Below, piece after piece: positions 42,685 to 51,076 of a stretch of 64,000 nt of DNA. The stretch spans positions 372,001 to 436,000 of the forward strand of contig CAVUIJ010000002.1 of the NCBI GenBank assembly GCA_963741505.1, written 5' to 3'. The number at the start of each line of letters is the position of its first letter. Position 1 is the first letter of the stretch. A program made the translations under genes and the position numbers. Source of the stretch: JAKFWF01 sp963741505. Lineage in GTDB: Bacteria; Pseudomonadota; Alphaproteobacteria; Rhizobiales; Hyphomicrobiaceae. The notes beneath the pieces are model-generated. The model searched no databases. It saw only the letters and a program-made list of their open reading frames with translations, and was not told where the DNA came from.

Positions 42685-44811
42685 ATGGCCTCGTGGCGCA
42701 ATGCAACTCCGTTGATTGCTATCGATGCCGTCGTCATTGACACAGAGACGACAGGGCTCGATCCACGCAAGGCTCGCATACTTGAAATTGCGAGTGTCAG
42801 GCTTAGCGCAGGCGAAGTCGAAGCATCCGGCTCTTTCCGGCGGCTGATCCAGCCCGGCGAGCCCATCCCGCAAGCGGCCACCGCAATCCACGGAATAGAT
42901 GCTGCCAAGGTTGCCGGCGCCCCTGGCTTTGCTGCGGTTTGGCCCGAATTCTCAGCCTACGTTGGGCCGTCAATCATGGTCGGCCACACAATTGGGTTCG
43001 ATCTTGCGGTCCTCAAGCGCGAGTGTGAACGCGCTGGGTTGACTTGGGCTCGCCCGCGCACTCTCGATACCAGGCTGCTCGCTGAAATCGCCGCTCCAGA
43101 TCTTGCCGACTACTCGCTCGAAAGCCTTGCGGATTGGCTGGATGTTGAGGTCGTTGGACGCCACACTGCAACAGGCGACGCCACAACGGCGGCACGTATC
43201 TTCCTGGCGCTGCTACCCAAGCTTCGTGAGTACGAGATCCGCACCCTCGCGCAAGCCGAACGGGCCTGCTCCGCATTGACGGGCTCGCTCGACAGGCAGC
43301 GTAGCGCCGGGTGGGTTGAGCCGGTCGCAGCTCCGGTCGTGGCGCCGTCGGTCACGGCGAAGCTGGACAGCTATGCCTATCGGCACCGGGTCAAAGAACT
43401 GATGAGCGCTCCGCCGCAATTCATTGCTCCGGACGCAGCTCTCGCGACTGCGCTTGCCCGCATGGCGAATGATCGTGTCTCTTCGCTCTTCGTCTTCGCC
43501 GACGCGGATCAATCGCCGCCGTCGCCGAACCAGGCCGGCATAATCACCGAGCGTGATGCGATGCGAGCCCTGGCACGGCACGGCGCCCAAGCGCTGCAGA
43601 TGCCGGTTGGTGACCTGGCCAGCCGTCCGCTGGCGACCATAGGAGCCGATGCCTTCGCTTTCGTTGCCATGGCGCGCATGAACCGCTTACGCATCCGGCA
43701 TCTGGGCGTCGCCGACGCGCAGCGGCGGGTTGTTGGCGCACTTTCCGCCCGCGATTTGCTGCGTCTGCGCGCTGAGGGTTCATTCGAGTTGGGTGACGAG
43801 ATTGCGGAAGCCGGCACCGTTCGCGATCTTAGCGTCGCCTGGGCCAGACTTCCGCGAGTCGCGGCTGGACTTCTGGCCGAGGGATTGCCGGCGATCGAGA
43901 TTGCGGCGCTGATCTCGCATCAGTTGTGCGCCCTGACCGAGAGAGCGGTAATGTTGGCCGAGGAGCGCATGCTAGCTGAGGGTCAAAATTACCCCTCCTG
44001 TAACTACGCATTTGTCGTGCTTGGCTCCGCCGGTCGTGGCGAGAGCCTCCTCTCCATGGATCAGGACAACGCCTTGATCTTTGATGACGGCGCCGATGCA
44101 GCCGAGGCTGACCGCTGGTTCGCAGCGCTCGGCTCTCACGCGAACAGGATTCTGCACGAAGTCGGTGTGCCGTATTGCAAGGGCGGCGTCATGGCGAAGA
44201 ATCCGCAGTGGCGAGGCTCGCTCTCAGCCTGGCGCCAGCGCATCCGTGATTGGATTGGCCGCTCGCGTCCGCAGGATCTACTATCGGTCGATATCTTCTT
44301 TGATATGCAGTCGGTGCATGGCGATCACCGTCTCGCGGATCAGCTGTGGCGAGAGGCTTTCGACATGGCAAAGGGACAGGCAGTCTTCGCCAAGCTACTC
44401 CTGGAAAGTGCCGGTACGGCACCTTCCAGTTTCAATTTGTTGGGGGCCTTCAAGACTGAGAACGGGCGGATCGATCTCAAACGTGCGGGGCTGTTCGGGA
44501 TCGTGGCTGCCGCCCGCGCTCTGGCGATAAGGCATCATGTGCTTGAGCGATCGACATTGGCACGCCTTGCCGGGGTCAAGGCGCTTGGCCACGGCGGCGA
44601 GCGCGACCTCGATGCGGTTGCTGAGGCTCAGGGCGTTCTTCTAGAATTTCTCCTCGATCAGCAACTCGACGATCTGCAACATGGAACGCCGCCGTCGAAT
44701 GCCATATCGATCAAGCGATTGTCCCGCCGCGATCAGGGGCGTCTGCGTTCCGCGCTCAAGGTCACGGGGCACCTTGATGGCCTCGCACGTGATCTCCTCT
44801 TTGTCACCTGA
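42685..44811 (+). CDS. DnaQ-type exonuclease-CBS-DUF294 nucleotidyltransferase fusion
   Basis: A 708-aa three-part protein. (1) Residues ~10-195: a DEDDh 3'-5' exonuclease domain with VVIDTETTGLD (DxE), GHTIGFDLAVLKRE and HTATGDATTAARIF, all acidic residues and the His kept. (2) Residues ~235-365: two CBS motifs (RVSSLFVFADADQ, IITERDAMRALA, RIRHLGVADAQRRVVGALS), which usually bind adenosine nucleotides. (3) Residues ~390-708: a GlnD-like nucleotidyltransferase (DUF294) with GSAGRGES and DQDNALIFDDG, then DUF294_C. Its place opposite a symporter suggests nucleotide-sensed control of uptake, an inference. 33 bp after the hypothetical gene. Confidence 0.87.
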   Translation: MASWRNATPLIAIDAVVIDTETTGLDPRKARILEIASVRLSAGEVEASGSFRRLIQPGEPIPQAATAIHGIDAAKVAGAPGFAAVWPEFSAYVGPSIMVGHTIGFDLAVLKRECERAGLTWARPRTLDTRLLAEIAAPDLADYSLESLADWLDVEVVGRHTATGDATTAARIFLALLPKLREYEIRTLAQAERACSALTGSLDRQRSAGWVEPVAAPVVAPSVTAKLDSYAYRHRVKELMSAPPQFIAPDAALATALARMANDRVSSLFVFADADQSPPSPNQAGIITERDAMRALARHGAQALQMPVGDLASRPLATIGADAFAFVAMARMNRLRIRHLGVADAQRRVVGALSARDLLRLRAEGSFELGDEIAEAGTVRDLSVAWARLPRVAAGLLAEGLPAIEIAALISHQLCALTERAVMLAEERMLAEGQNYPSCNYAFVVLGSAGRGESLLSMDQDNALIFDDGADAAEADRWFAALGSHANRILHEVGVPYCKGGVMAKNPQWRGSLSAWRQRIRDWIGRSRPQDLLSVDIFFDMQSVHGDHRLADQLWREAFDMAKGQAVFAKLLLESAGTAPSSFNLLGAFKTENGRIDLKRAGLFGIVAAARALAIRHHVLERSTLARLAGVKALGHGGERDLDAVAEAQGVLLEFLLDQQLDDLQHGTPPSNAISIKRLSRRDQGRLRSALKVTGHLDGLARDLLFVT

Positions 44812-45364
44812 ATCCGAGCGGCGATATGAGCTGTTGATCAACGCGGCGTCCTTGGATGGAGAAGCCGCAATGCGGGTTGAGAATGACGAACCCTGAGACT
44901 GCACGATCTATGTCCCTCTGGTGCCGAAATCCGATGCGAACAATGTGGCTCAAGAAACACATACGTCGGAGGATCGGAGCCGAGCAGGTTCTGCTATTGT
45001 GAGGGTTCCGGATGTCGGCCCATCGCATGTGCATGCTCGCGCACCGGGGCCGACGTACGGAAGCCTCCAGGGAAGGAACCCGCGAGGATTGTGGCACTCG
45101 ACGGTGCTGCGCGCTATGGGGTTTCGGCGGTCGGATGGGGTGCAGCGGGCACCGAGCCACACCGAGGCTGGCAGTGATCGAGCAGACCGGCTGATGCGAG
45201 GCTGGGCGCGAGGTGGATTGCGACGGCAATAGGGGGGCCGGACTGTGCCGTTAGGAAGGTCCAGCAGGCCTCGCAGCAGCGTTCGGGGCAAGCGCCATCG
45301 CGACCGGTGCGTGACCAGCGACAAAGATGACCGCCGATGTGGTGATTGACGTGGGCGGCGCCGC
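44812..45364. other. Gap with no recognised gene
   Basis: Frames up to ~140 codons exist on both strands but have no motif, ribosome site or natural composition. The part near 45,240-45,364 may be the 3' flank of the IS91 remnant that follows, since it lies directly downstream of the transposase stop. Confidence 0.35.
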
Positions 45365-45481
45365 TCATGACGCATCGACCCTGGTCATGACGTGCGTTGA
45401 CGCCGCGTGATGTCGAGGCTGGCAGACACCCTCGAAGGTCTCGATGATGAGCATGCGGGCACCACAGCAAGGGCACGGGCG
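45365..45481 (-). pseudogene. IS91-family transposase, C-terminal remnant
   Basis: The last ~38 residues of an IS91-type (Y2) transposase: RPCPCCGARMLIIETFEG, followed by CQPRHHAASTH and a stop. The CPCCGxRM-IIETF tail is typical of the family. The upstream part is missing; instead a second IS91 piece lies next to it on the opposite strand. Confidence 0.65.
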
Positions 45482-45508
45482 AGGCAGTACGGCCGGTGCT
45501 TCAGCAGT

Positions 45509-45637
45509 GTCGGCTACGCCGCGCTCATGCAGGCCGCGGCCGAAACGATCGTCGAGTTGGCGCGCGACAAACGCTACGTCGGCGGCACCGTCGGCGTGCT
45601 CGCCGTGCTGCACACCTGGACGCAGCAGCTCGTCTAT
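45509..45637 (+). pseudogene. IS91-family transposase, internal remnant
   Basis: About 43 residues (YAALMQAAAETIVELARD, then YVGGTVGVLAVLHTWTQQLV) match the central part of IS91 transposases just before the expected HPHxH motif. At exactly that point (45,637) the sequence becomes a serine recombinase. It is inverted relative to the C-terminal IS91 piece beside it, so the site was rearranged more than once. Confidence 0.65.
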
Positions 45638-46710
45638 ACGATGACGGCGGGTATTCGGGCGGCTCGATGGACCGGCCGGCACTGCGCAAGCTGCTGGCCG
45701 ACATCACTGCGCGCCAGATCGACGTCGTAGTCGTTTGCAAGGAGCCTGCGCGGAAACGTTCGCCCAGGTCGCAGCACAGTTGGCCAGCAACGGTCACGAC
45801 CGCAAGGTCGGCCGCAATGCCAAGGTGCCGAGCCTGCTGGCCGGGCTCATACGCGATGCCGCGGGCCACAAACTGGTCGCCACCCATGCCACGAAGCAGG
45901 GCAAGCGCTATCGCTACTACATCAGCCGGGCCCTGCATGAGGGACGCCAACGCGGCCGCCTCGGCTGCGATCAACTGACCAAAGCAGAGGCACTTGGCGG
46001 CACGGTCTGGCGGTTGCCGGCCGTGCACATCGAGGCCATTGTGGTTCGCGAGATCAGCGGGCTGCTGAGGCAGCAGAGCCGCGTCATCGAGATCGTCAAA
46101 CAGATCGAGCCCGACCGGGTGTGGTCGATGCCGGATCGAACCCAACTGGCTTTGACCGCGCGCACGATCGCGATGGAGCTTGCGCGAGACGATCCGATCG
46201 CCTCGCGCACACTCATGCTCGAGCTGGTCACGTCGATCGAGGTTGCATCAGGCGCGATCACGATCGTGTTCGATCCAAAGGGCTTGATGCGCGCTCGGGT
46301 TCGAGATGGAGCAAGGTTCGCCCGCGCACGCAGATGCGCCACGATCGACGATCCCGATCGCGCTGCGTCGCCGGGGTGTCGAAACCAAGCTGGTCCTGAT
46401 GCAGGGCGGCCAATCCCAATCGCAACCCGACCAGATCCTGATCCGAGCCCTCGCACGGGCCAGACGCTGGATGGCCGAGCTGATCGGTGATGTTCATCCC
46501 ACAGTGGCGGCGCTGGCCGAGGCCTATCGCACCGACATGCGCCACGTGGCCCGGCACCTTCCGCTCGCCTGCCTTGCCCCGTCCATCATCGACGCCATTC
46601 TCGATGGCCGCCAGCCGGTGGAGCTGACCACCTGGGATCTGCAGAACCGCATCGACATTCCGCTGGACTGGACCGATCAGGCCCGCCGCCTGGGCTTCCC
46701 GCCATCCTGA
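45637..46710 (+). pseudogene. Serine site-specific recombinase, decayed (internal deletion and frameshifts)
   Basis: Three frames in order: YDDGGYSGGSMDRPALRKLL from the N-terminal resolvase domain (its start and catalytic Ser are lost); then, after loss of most of the catalytic and linker part near 45,735, a recombinase/zinc-ribbon region (KVPSLLAGLIRDAAGHKLVA, KRYRYYISRAL, RLPAVHIEAIVVREISGLL); then, after a frameshift near 46,310-46,350, the C-terminal region (RRRGVETKLVLM through WTDQARRLGFPPS). An intact relative would be above 500 aa. It cannot be active. Bases 46195-46521 are duplicated at 32019-32345. Confidence 0.8.
46195..46521 (+). repeat. 327-bp direct repeat, copy 2 (inside the recombinase)
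   Basis: Matches 32019-32345 with three differences seen (two in the segment near 46,331-46,335, one near 46,407). Here the sequence continues as recombinase on both sides, so this is the parent-like copy and 32019-32345 is a displaced fragment. Confidence 0.9.
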
Positions 46711-47080
46711 CCGCCACCTGGCCCCTGTGCCGATGCGCGTCGCCAGCAACGCGGCACCAAAGCGGACAACGAAGCTGGCCAACAGAGACAACCGGCCGGA
46801 CCGGCGCTAAACGCAGGACCATTCAGGGAGCCCGGCTCAGGGGAGCAAATTCCCTGCGCCAAAACCGCCCGTTTACCGGCGAGTTTGAAAGGGAGGAACA
46901 GGCTTTTCTTTTTTCTATTTCAATAAGTTAAAAGCTGGCGGTGGAAGCAGTCATCTGCGAACCCGTCTCCGCAGTAATAGGCCGGGAAACAGGAAATTTC
47001 TGCGGAATTCCGGCCTTTCTGCTCGAAAGAACTCTCGAAAACTGCCGCAAACAGGGCGGTTGCGAGCTTAATTCCCTAAA
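46711..47080. other. Gap before the phage-like cassette
   Basis: No gene recognised. The stretch 46,895-46,930 is AT-rich (TTTTCTTTTTTCTATTTC), unlike the surrounding GC-rich DNA. It marks the border between the recombinase remnant and the repeat-bearing upstream region of the next gene. Confidence 0.35.
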
Positions 47081-47087
47081 ATCGGAA

Positions 47088-47157
47088 CAGGGATGTTTTT
47101 CGTCGGATCAGGGATCTTTTCCTTCCGATCAGGGATCACAATCTCGCTATCAGGGAT
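47088..47157 (+). repeat. Four CAGGGAT repeats at exact 21-bp spacing (iteron-like)
   Basis: CAGGGAT occurs at 47088, 47109, 47130 and 47151, each 21 bp after the last; the flanking bases are partly shared (CGGATCAGGGATC-like, followed by T/A-rich DNA). Two helical turns per unit would put all four on one face of the DNA, as for iterons or a cooperative operator. They end 74 bp before the ATG of the next gene. Confidence 0.65.
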
Positions 47158-47230
47158 CGTTTTGGAAGGCCTCCGGCACAAAAGTTGCTGGATAGGCCCG
47201 CTCCCTACCCGATCAAAGGTGGTTCGTTGC

Positions 47231-47710
47231 ATGACAACTCAGGCAAAAGTCGTGAACCGCGGCGCGTTTGACCCTTGCCCATATGCGAGCATTGAACGCA
47301 CGCTCGCCGCCGGTCCGCAAGCCTGGATCGAAACCTATCGACTGATGGCCGCTATCGAGAGCAGCTTTGCGCGCAAGCCAATGCCTGAAACCGTGCGTGC
47401 GTATCTTCGTAAGCGCCTCGACGGTGAGGCCAGGAAGCGCCAGGGTCGCGGCCGGCGGAATGCGGCGCAAAAAATGCGGGATATCTATATCTTTGTGCGG
47501 TTCGTCAGGATCGAGGCCTGGCTGACGGCGCGTAAGAAGAAACATGGGCTCAAGGGTTGGCGGTTCATTCGCGACGCCGGCTGGTGGCGCGGCCCGCCGA
47601 GCGAGCGTGCCGCTCGCATGATCAAGCACAGTCTGGAGACGGACCTCGATTGGGAAAGCGTGCGCAATATTGCCTATCGGCTTCGCAAAGACGGACTGCC
47701 GGTCATATAG
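47231..47710 (+). CDS. Hypothetical protein (159 aa), phage-cassette associated
   Basis: Family not identified with confidence. Basic and soluble: a stretch LRKRLDGEARKRQGRGRRNA, then AQKMRDIYIFVRFVRIEAWL and WRGPPSERAARMIKHSLETD. Proteins of this look often accompany ParB-methyltransferase and terminase genes in Hyphomicrobiales prophage-like islands. The ATG at 47231 is the first after the 21-bp repeats. Confidence 0.6.
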   Translation: MTTQAKVVNRGAFDPCPYASIERTLAAGPQAWIETYRLMAAIESSFARKPMPETVRAYLRKRLDGEARKRQGRGRRNAAQKMRDIYIFVRFVRIEAWLTARKKKHGLKGWRFIRDAGWWRGPPSERAARMIKHSLETDLDWESVRNIAYRLRKDGLPVI

Positions 47711-47811
47711 GTCCGATACCACGAGAAATCCCCTGATTTCCCACTCATGAAGCCGGAGCCCCGCGCCACCACCTAGCAGGTCGAACCCTCCCCGTCTTGG
47801 AGCCTCGACCT

Positions 47812-49139
47812 ATGTCACGCTGCCTGGCTATCGAACATGCTTCAGTCTTTGCACTGAAGCCTTGTGGCGCCAATGCGCGCGTCCACAGCCCGAAGCAGAT
47901 CGCCGAGATCGCTGCGAGCATTGAGGCGTTCGGGTTCAATAATCCGGTTCTCGTCGACAAGACCAATACCATTATCGCTGGTCATGGCCGCGTTGCCGCC
48001 GCCAAGAAGCTCGGCCTCGAAACAGTTCCGGTGATCCGGCTCGAGCATCTGACGGATGCCCAGAAGCGCGCCTACATCCTCGCCGACAACAAGCTGGCCG
48101 AGAAGGCAGGCTGGGACCGTGAGATCCTGGCGATCGAGCTGCAGCATCTGACCACCATCGACACCGATTTCGACGTCACGGTGACTGGTTTCGAGATGGG
48201 CGAGATCGATCTGCTGCTCGGCGAGATCAAGCCGAAGGCTGATGCGGCTGACGTCGTTGCCTTCGCCTCGGCCAGGGCCCGGCGGTCACGCGATTGGGCG
48301 ACCTATGGCAGATCGGCCCCCATCGTTTGATTTGCGGCGACGCGACCGATCTCGAAACGTCGGCGCGCTTGCTCGACGGCAGCCGCGCCCAGATGATTTT
48401 CACCGACCCGCCGTACAACGTGAAGATCGATGGTCATGTCTCCAGTCTCGGTGCGGTGAAGCATCGCGAATTTGCCTTTGCCTCAGGTGAGATGTCGCAA
48501 GCCGAGTTCACGGCATTCCTCGAACGGGTCTTTGCCAACCTGGTGCTGCGGTCCGCTGATGGCGCGATCCATTTCGTCTGCATGGATTGGCGTCACCTCG
48601 GCGAGGTCCTTGCGGCCGGCACCCGAACCTTTGCCGAACTCAAGAACATCTGCGTCTGGAACAAGACCAACGGCGGCATGGGGTCGCTCTATCGCTCGCA
48701 GCACGAGATGGTGTTCGTGTTCAAAAGCGGCAGCGCGCCGCACATCAACAATGTCGAACTTGGCCGGCATGGGCGCTACCGCACGAATGTGTGGACCTAT
48801 GCCGGCGCCAATGCCTTCGGCGCGACCCGCGATGCCGACCTTGCGATGCATCCGACGGTCAAGCCGGTTGCCCTCGTGGCCGACGCCATTCTCGATTGCT
48901 CGAAGCGTAAAGGCATCATTCTCGATGTGTTCGCCGGGTCTGGCACGACGTTGGTCGCCGCCGAGCGAACCGGGAGACGCGGTTACGGCATCGAACTCGA
49001 TCCCATCTATTGCGACACGATTTTGCGCCGCTTGAGCGCCGTCGCCCGTGTTGAGGCGCGCCTGGCGGCGACCGGCCAAACGTTTGCTGAACTGGCGGCA
49101 GAGCGGCTGGGCGCGTTACCACTGGAGGCCGCAACATGA
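47812..49139 (+). CDS. ParB-domain / DNA methyltransferase fusion, frameshifted near 48,271
   Basis: One protein in two frames, about 440 aa if repaired. First part (47812-~48271): a ParB/Spo0J nuclease-like domain with NPVLVDKTNTIIAGHGRVAA and LTDAQKRAYILADNKLAEKA. Second part (~48271-49139): an N4/N6-type methyltransferase with TDPPYN (DPPY catalytic motif) and DVFAGSGTTLVAAERTGRRG (SAM motif FAGSGTT). The two are fused in phage-island proteins of this type. A single-base change near 48,271 separates them; internal re-start at TTG 48294 is possible but unlikely. Confidence 0.8.
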
Positions 49140-49534
49140 GTGGCGAAGACGACAAAGAAGCAGCTGGTCCGGACGACGGCAAGGTTGGCTACGGTCGGCC
49201 ACCGAAACGGACCCGGTTCAAGGCCGGCCAGTCCGGCAATCCACGCGGTCGCCCGAAAAAGAACCGGAGCATCGAAGCCATGGTCAAGCGCGAGCTCGAT
49301 CGGATGGTCGACATTACCGAGGGCGGGCGTGAACTGCGCATCAGCAAGCGCGAAGCCATCATCAAGCAGTTCGTCAATCGTGCGCTTAAAGGCGATGCGA
49401 AACCGCTGCAGCTGATGTTGGCACACTTCGACAAGCACAAGGAGATCGAGCCGTTCAGTTCGACCGAAGCTGACGACGCCGAACTTCTCAAGGCGCTTGG
49501 ATCAACCGCCGGAGGCGACGTCAATGAACCCTGA
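49136..49534 (+). CDS. DUF5681 domain protein
   Basis: A 132-aa protein with the typical DUF5681 start (GYGRPPKRTRFKAGQSGNPR and GRPKKNRSIEAM), followed by a helical region (EAIIKQFVNRALKGDAKPLQ). The basic Gly/Arg/Lys segment suggests nucleic-acid contact. The family is common next to phage terminase genes and may act in packaging, but its role is not known. It overlaps the methyltransferase by 4 bp and the terminase start by 11 bp, so all are read as one unit. Confidence 0.85.
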   Translation: MSGEDDKEAAGPDDGKVGYGRPPKRTRFKAGQSGNPRGRPKKNRSIEAMVKRELDRMVDITEGGRELRISKREAIIKQFVNRALKGDAKPLQLMLAHFDKHKEIEPFSSTEADDAELLKALGSTAGGDVNEP

Positions 49535-49805
49535 GCAGATCAAGGCGCTCTATCGATCAAACTTTCCGGCCTTCTTGCGGTTCGCATTTCGCGAGTTGAA
49601 CCCGAACCAGCCGTTGATCGACACCTGGCATATCGATGTCCTGGCGGATTACTTAGAGCGTGTTGCGAAGGGCGAGATCACGCGGCTGATCATCAACTTG
49701 CCGCCCCGCTGCCTGAAGTCGTTGGCGGCATCGATTGCGCTGCCTGTTTGGATGCACGGGCGCAACCCAGGCCTCAAGATCATGTCGATCGCCGGTTTGC
49801 CCGAA
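49524..49805 (+). pseudogene. Phage terminase large subunit, N-terminal fragment
   Basis: About 94 residues are recognisable: MNPEQIKALYRSNFPAFLRF, FRELNPNQPLIDTWHIDVLA and RLIINLPPRCLKSLAASIAL. PPRCLKS is the Walker A-like loop of large terminases. After KIMSIAGLPE the match stops and the frame runs into the antisense of an ABC permease. A full protein would have 450-550 aa, so ~80% is missing, including the nuclease domain. The cut lies between 49,800 and 49,840. Confidence 0.8.
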
Positions 49806-49843
49806 ATACCCTGTGCACGTTGGAACACATACTTAAACAAAGC

Positions 49844-51076
49844 TCACTCGCGCCGCAGCGCTTCAATCGGGCTTAACTCCGACGCGCGACGGGCGGGAAG
49901 GAAGCCGAAGCAGATGCCGGTTGCGGCAGCCGCCAATAAAGCCACAACCACGATCTGTGGACTGATCAGCACCGGCCATTCAGCCCAATGGGCGATCCCT
50001 GACGTGGCGGCGATGCCGAGCGAAACCCCGATGAGCCCGCCCAACAAGCAAAGCACCACGGCTTCGGTGAGGAACTGGCGCAGGATGTCGCGCCGTCGTG
50101 CGCCGATCGCCAGCCTCAGGCCGATCTCTCGTGTGCGCTCGGAAACCGACACGAGCATGATGTTCATGATGCCTATCCCGCCGACCAGCAGTGAAATTGC
50201 CGCTGTTGCCGCAAGCAGCAGGCCAAGGGTCTGTTGGGCTGCGGTTCGGGTTCGTATGTATTCTGCGAGATCGCGAACATGGAAATCGTCCTCGCCGTTG
50301 TTCTGGGCGCGGCGCCGCTGGCGAAGCACGTCGATGACGAGCCCTTTTGCGTCTTCGATCGAAGCATCTTCGTCGATCTTAACGATGATGTTGCCGACAT
50401 TGCGCGGCACCAGCTTGTATTTCTTCGCGAGCAGCGAGCGCGCTGTGGACGCCGGCACCAGGATGACGTCATCGAGATCGCTACCGGAATTTGATTGTCC
50501 CTTGGTCTCCAGGAGGCCAATGACCTGAAAAGGTGTATTGACGATCCGAATCGACGTGCCGACCGGATCCTGATCGTCGAACAGTTGCCGCGCCACGGTC
50601 GTGCCGAGAACAGCGACCTTGGCTCCGGCTCGCTCTTCCTCGCTGCCGAAAAAGCGCCCCGAGGTAGTGGTCCAACCGCGGACGCTGGGGTATTCCTCGC
50701 TGACGCCTTCCACCGCCGTAACCCAGTTGGATGAGCCGTTGACGACCGGCGCCACGTTGCTCAGGACACCCGAGATCGCGACCACGTCAGTGCTCGCCAC
50801 CCGGATCGCCTGCATGTCCTGCTCGGAAAACGGCAGCCGCGTTGCGCTGCCAGCCCAGCGGCCACGTACTCGGCTGGCGCCTGGCCGCACTTGCAGGACA
50901 TTGGTGCCCAGGTTGGCGATCTGTCTCTCGACCTCGCTGCGAGCGCCGGCCCCGACTGCAACCATGACGATCACCGAAGCAACGCCGATTATGATTCCAA
51001 GCGTGGTCAACCAACTGCGCATGGCATTTGTTCGAAGTGCGCGGATTGCCACCCGGACAAGCTCAGTTGAGCGCAT
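49844..51076 (-). CDS. MacB-like ABC transporter permease
   Basis: A 410-aa permease with the MacB_PCD/FtsX layout: an N-terminal helix (TTLGIIIGVASVIVMVAVGA), a periplasmic domain (residues ~60-270), and three C-terminal helices beginning LGLLLAATAAISLLVGGIGI with the conserved MNIMLVSVSERTREIGLRLA. It ends PARRASELSPIEALRRE, the usual family end. The ATG at 51076 lies within the end of the ATPase gene (14-bp overlap). Unlike E. coli MacB, ATPase and permease are separate polypeptides. Confidence 0.9.
   Translation of the reverse strand: MRSTELVRVAIRALRTNAMRSWLTTLGIIIGVASVIVMVAVGAGARSEVERQIANLGTNVLQVRPGASRVRGRWAGSATRLPFSEQDMQAIRVASTDVVAISGVLSNVAPVVNGSSNWVTAVEGVSEEYPSVRGWTTTSGRFFGSEEERAGAKVAVLGTTVARQLFDDQDPVGTSIRIVNTPFQVIGLLETKGQSNSGSDLDDVILVPASTARSLLAKKYKLVPRNVGNIIVKIDEDASIEDAKGLVIDVLRQRRRAQNNGEDDFHVRDLAEYIRTRTAAQQTLGLLLAATAAISLLVGGIGIMNIMLVSVSERTREIGLRLAIGARRRDILRQFLTEAVVLCLLGGLIGVSLGIAATSGIAHWAEWPVLISPQIVVVALLAAAATGICFGFLPARRASELSPIEALRRE

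Noticed and set aside
44804..45375. Overlapping 100-140-codon frames on both strands after the CBS-DUF294 gene
   Set aside because: No motif, no ribosome site, and mutually exclusive frames of similar length; judged non-coding.
32019..46521. A composite transposon
   Set aside because: The flanking copies are recombinase fragments, not complete insertion sequences, and no target duplication was seen.
47088..47157. A short CRISPR array
   Set aside because: Repeat units are only about 7-13 bp with a 21-bp period and no room for spacers; no cas gene is near.
46711..49844. A complete prophage
   Set aside because: No portal, capsid, tail, lysis or intact integrase gene; the terminase is cut.
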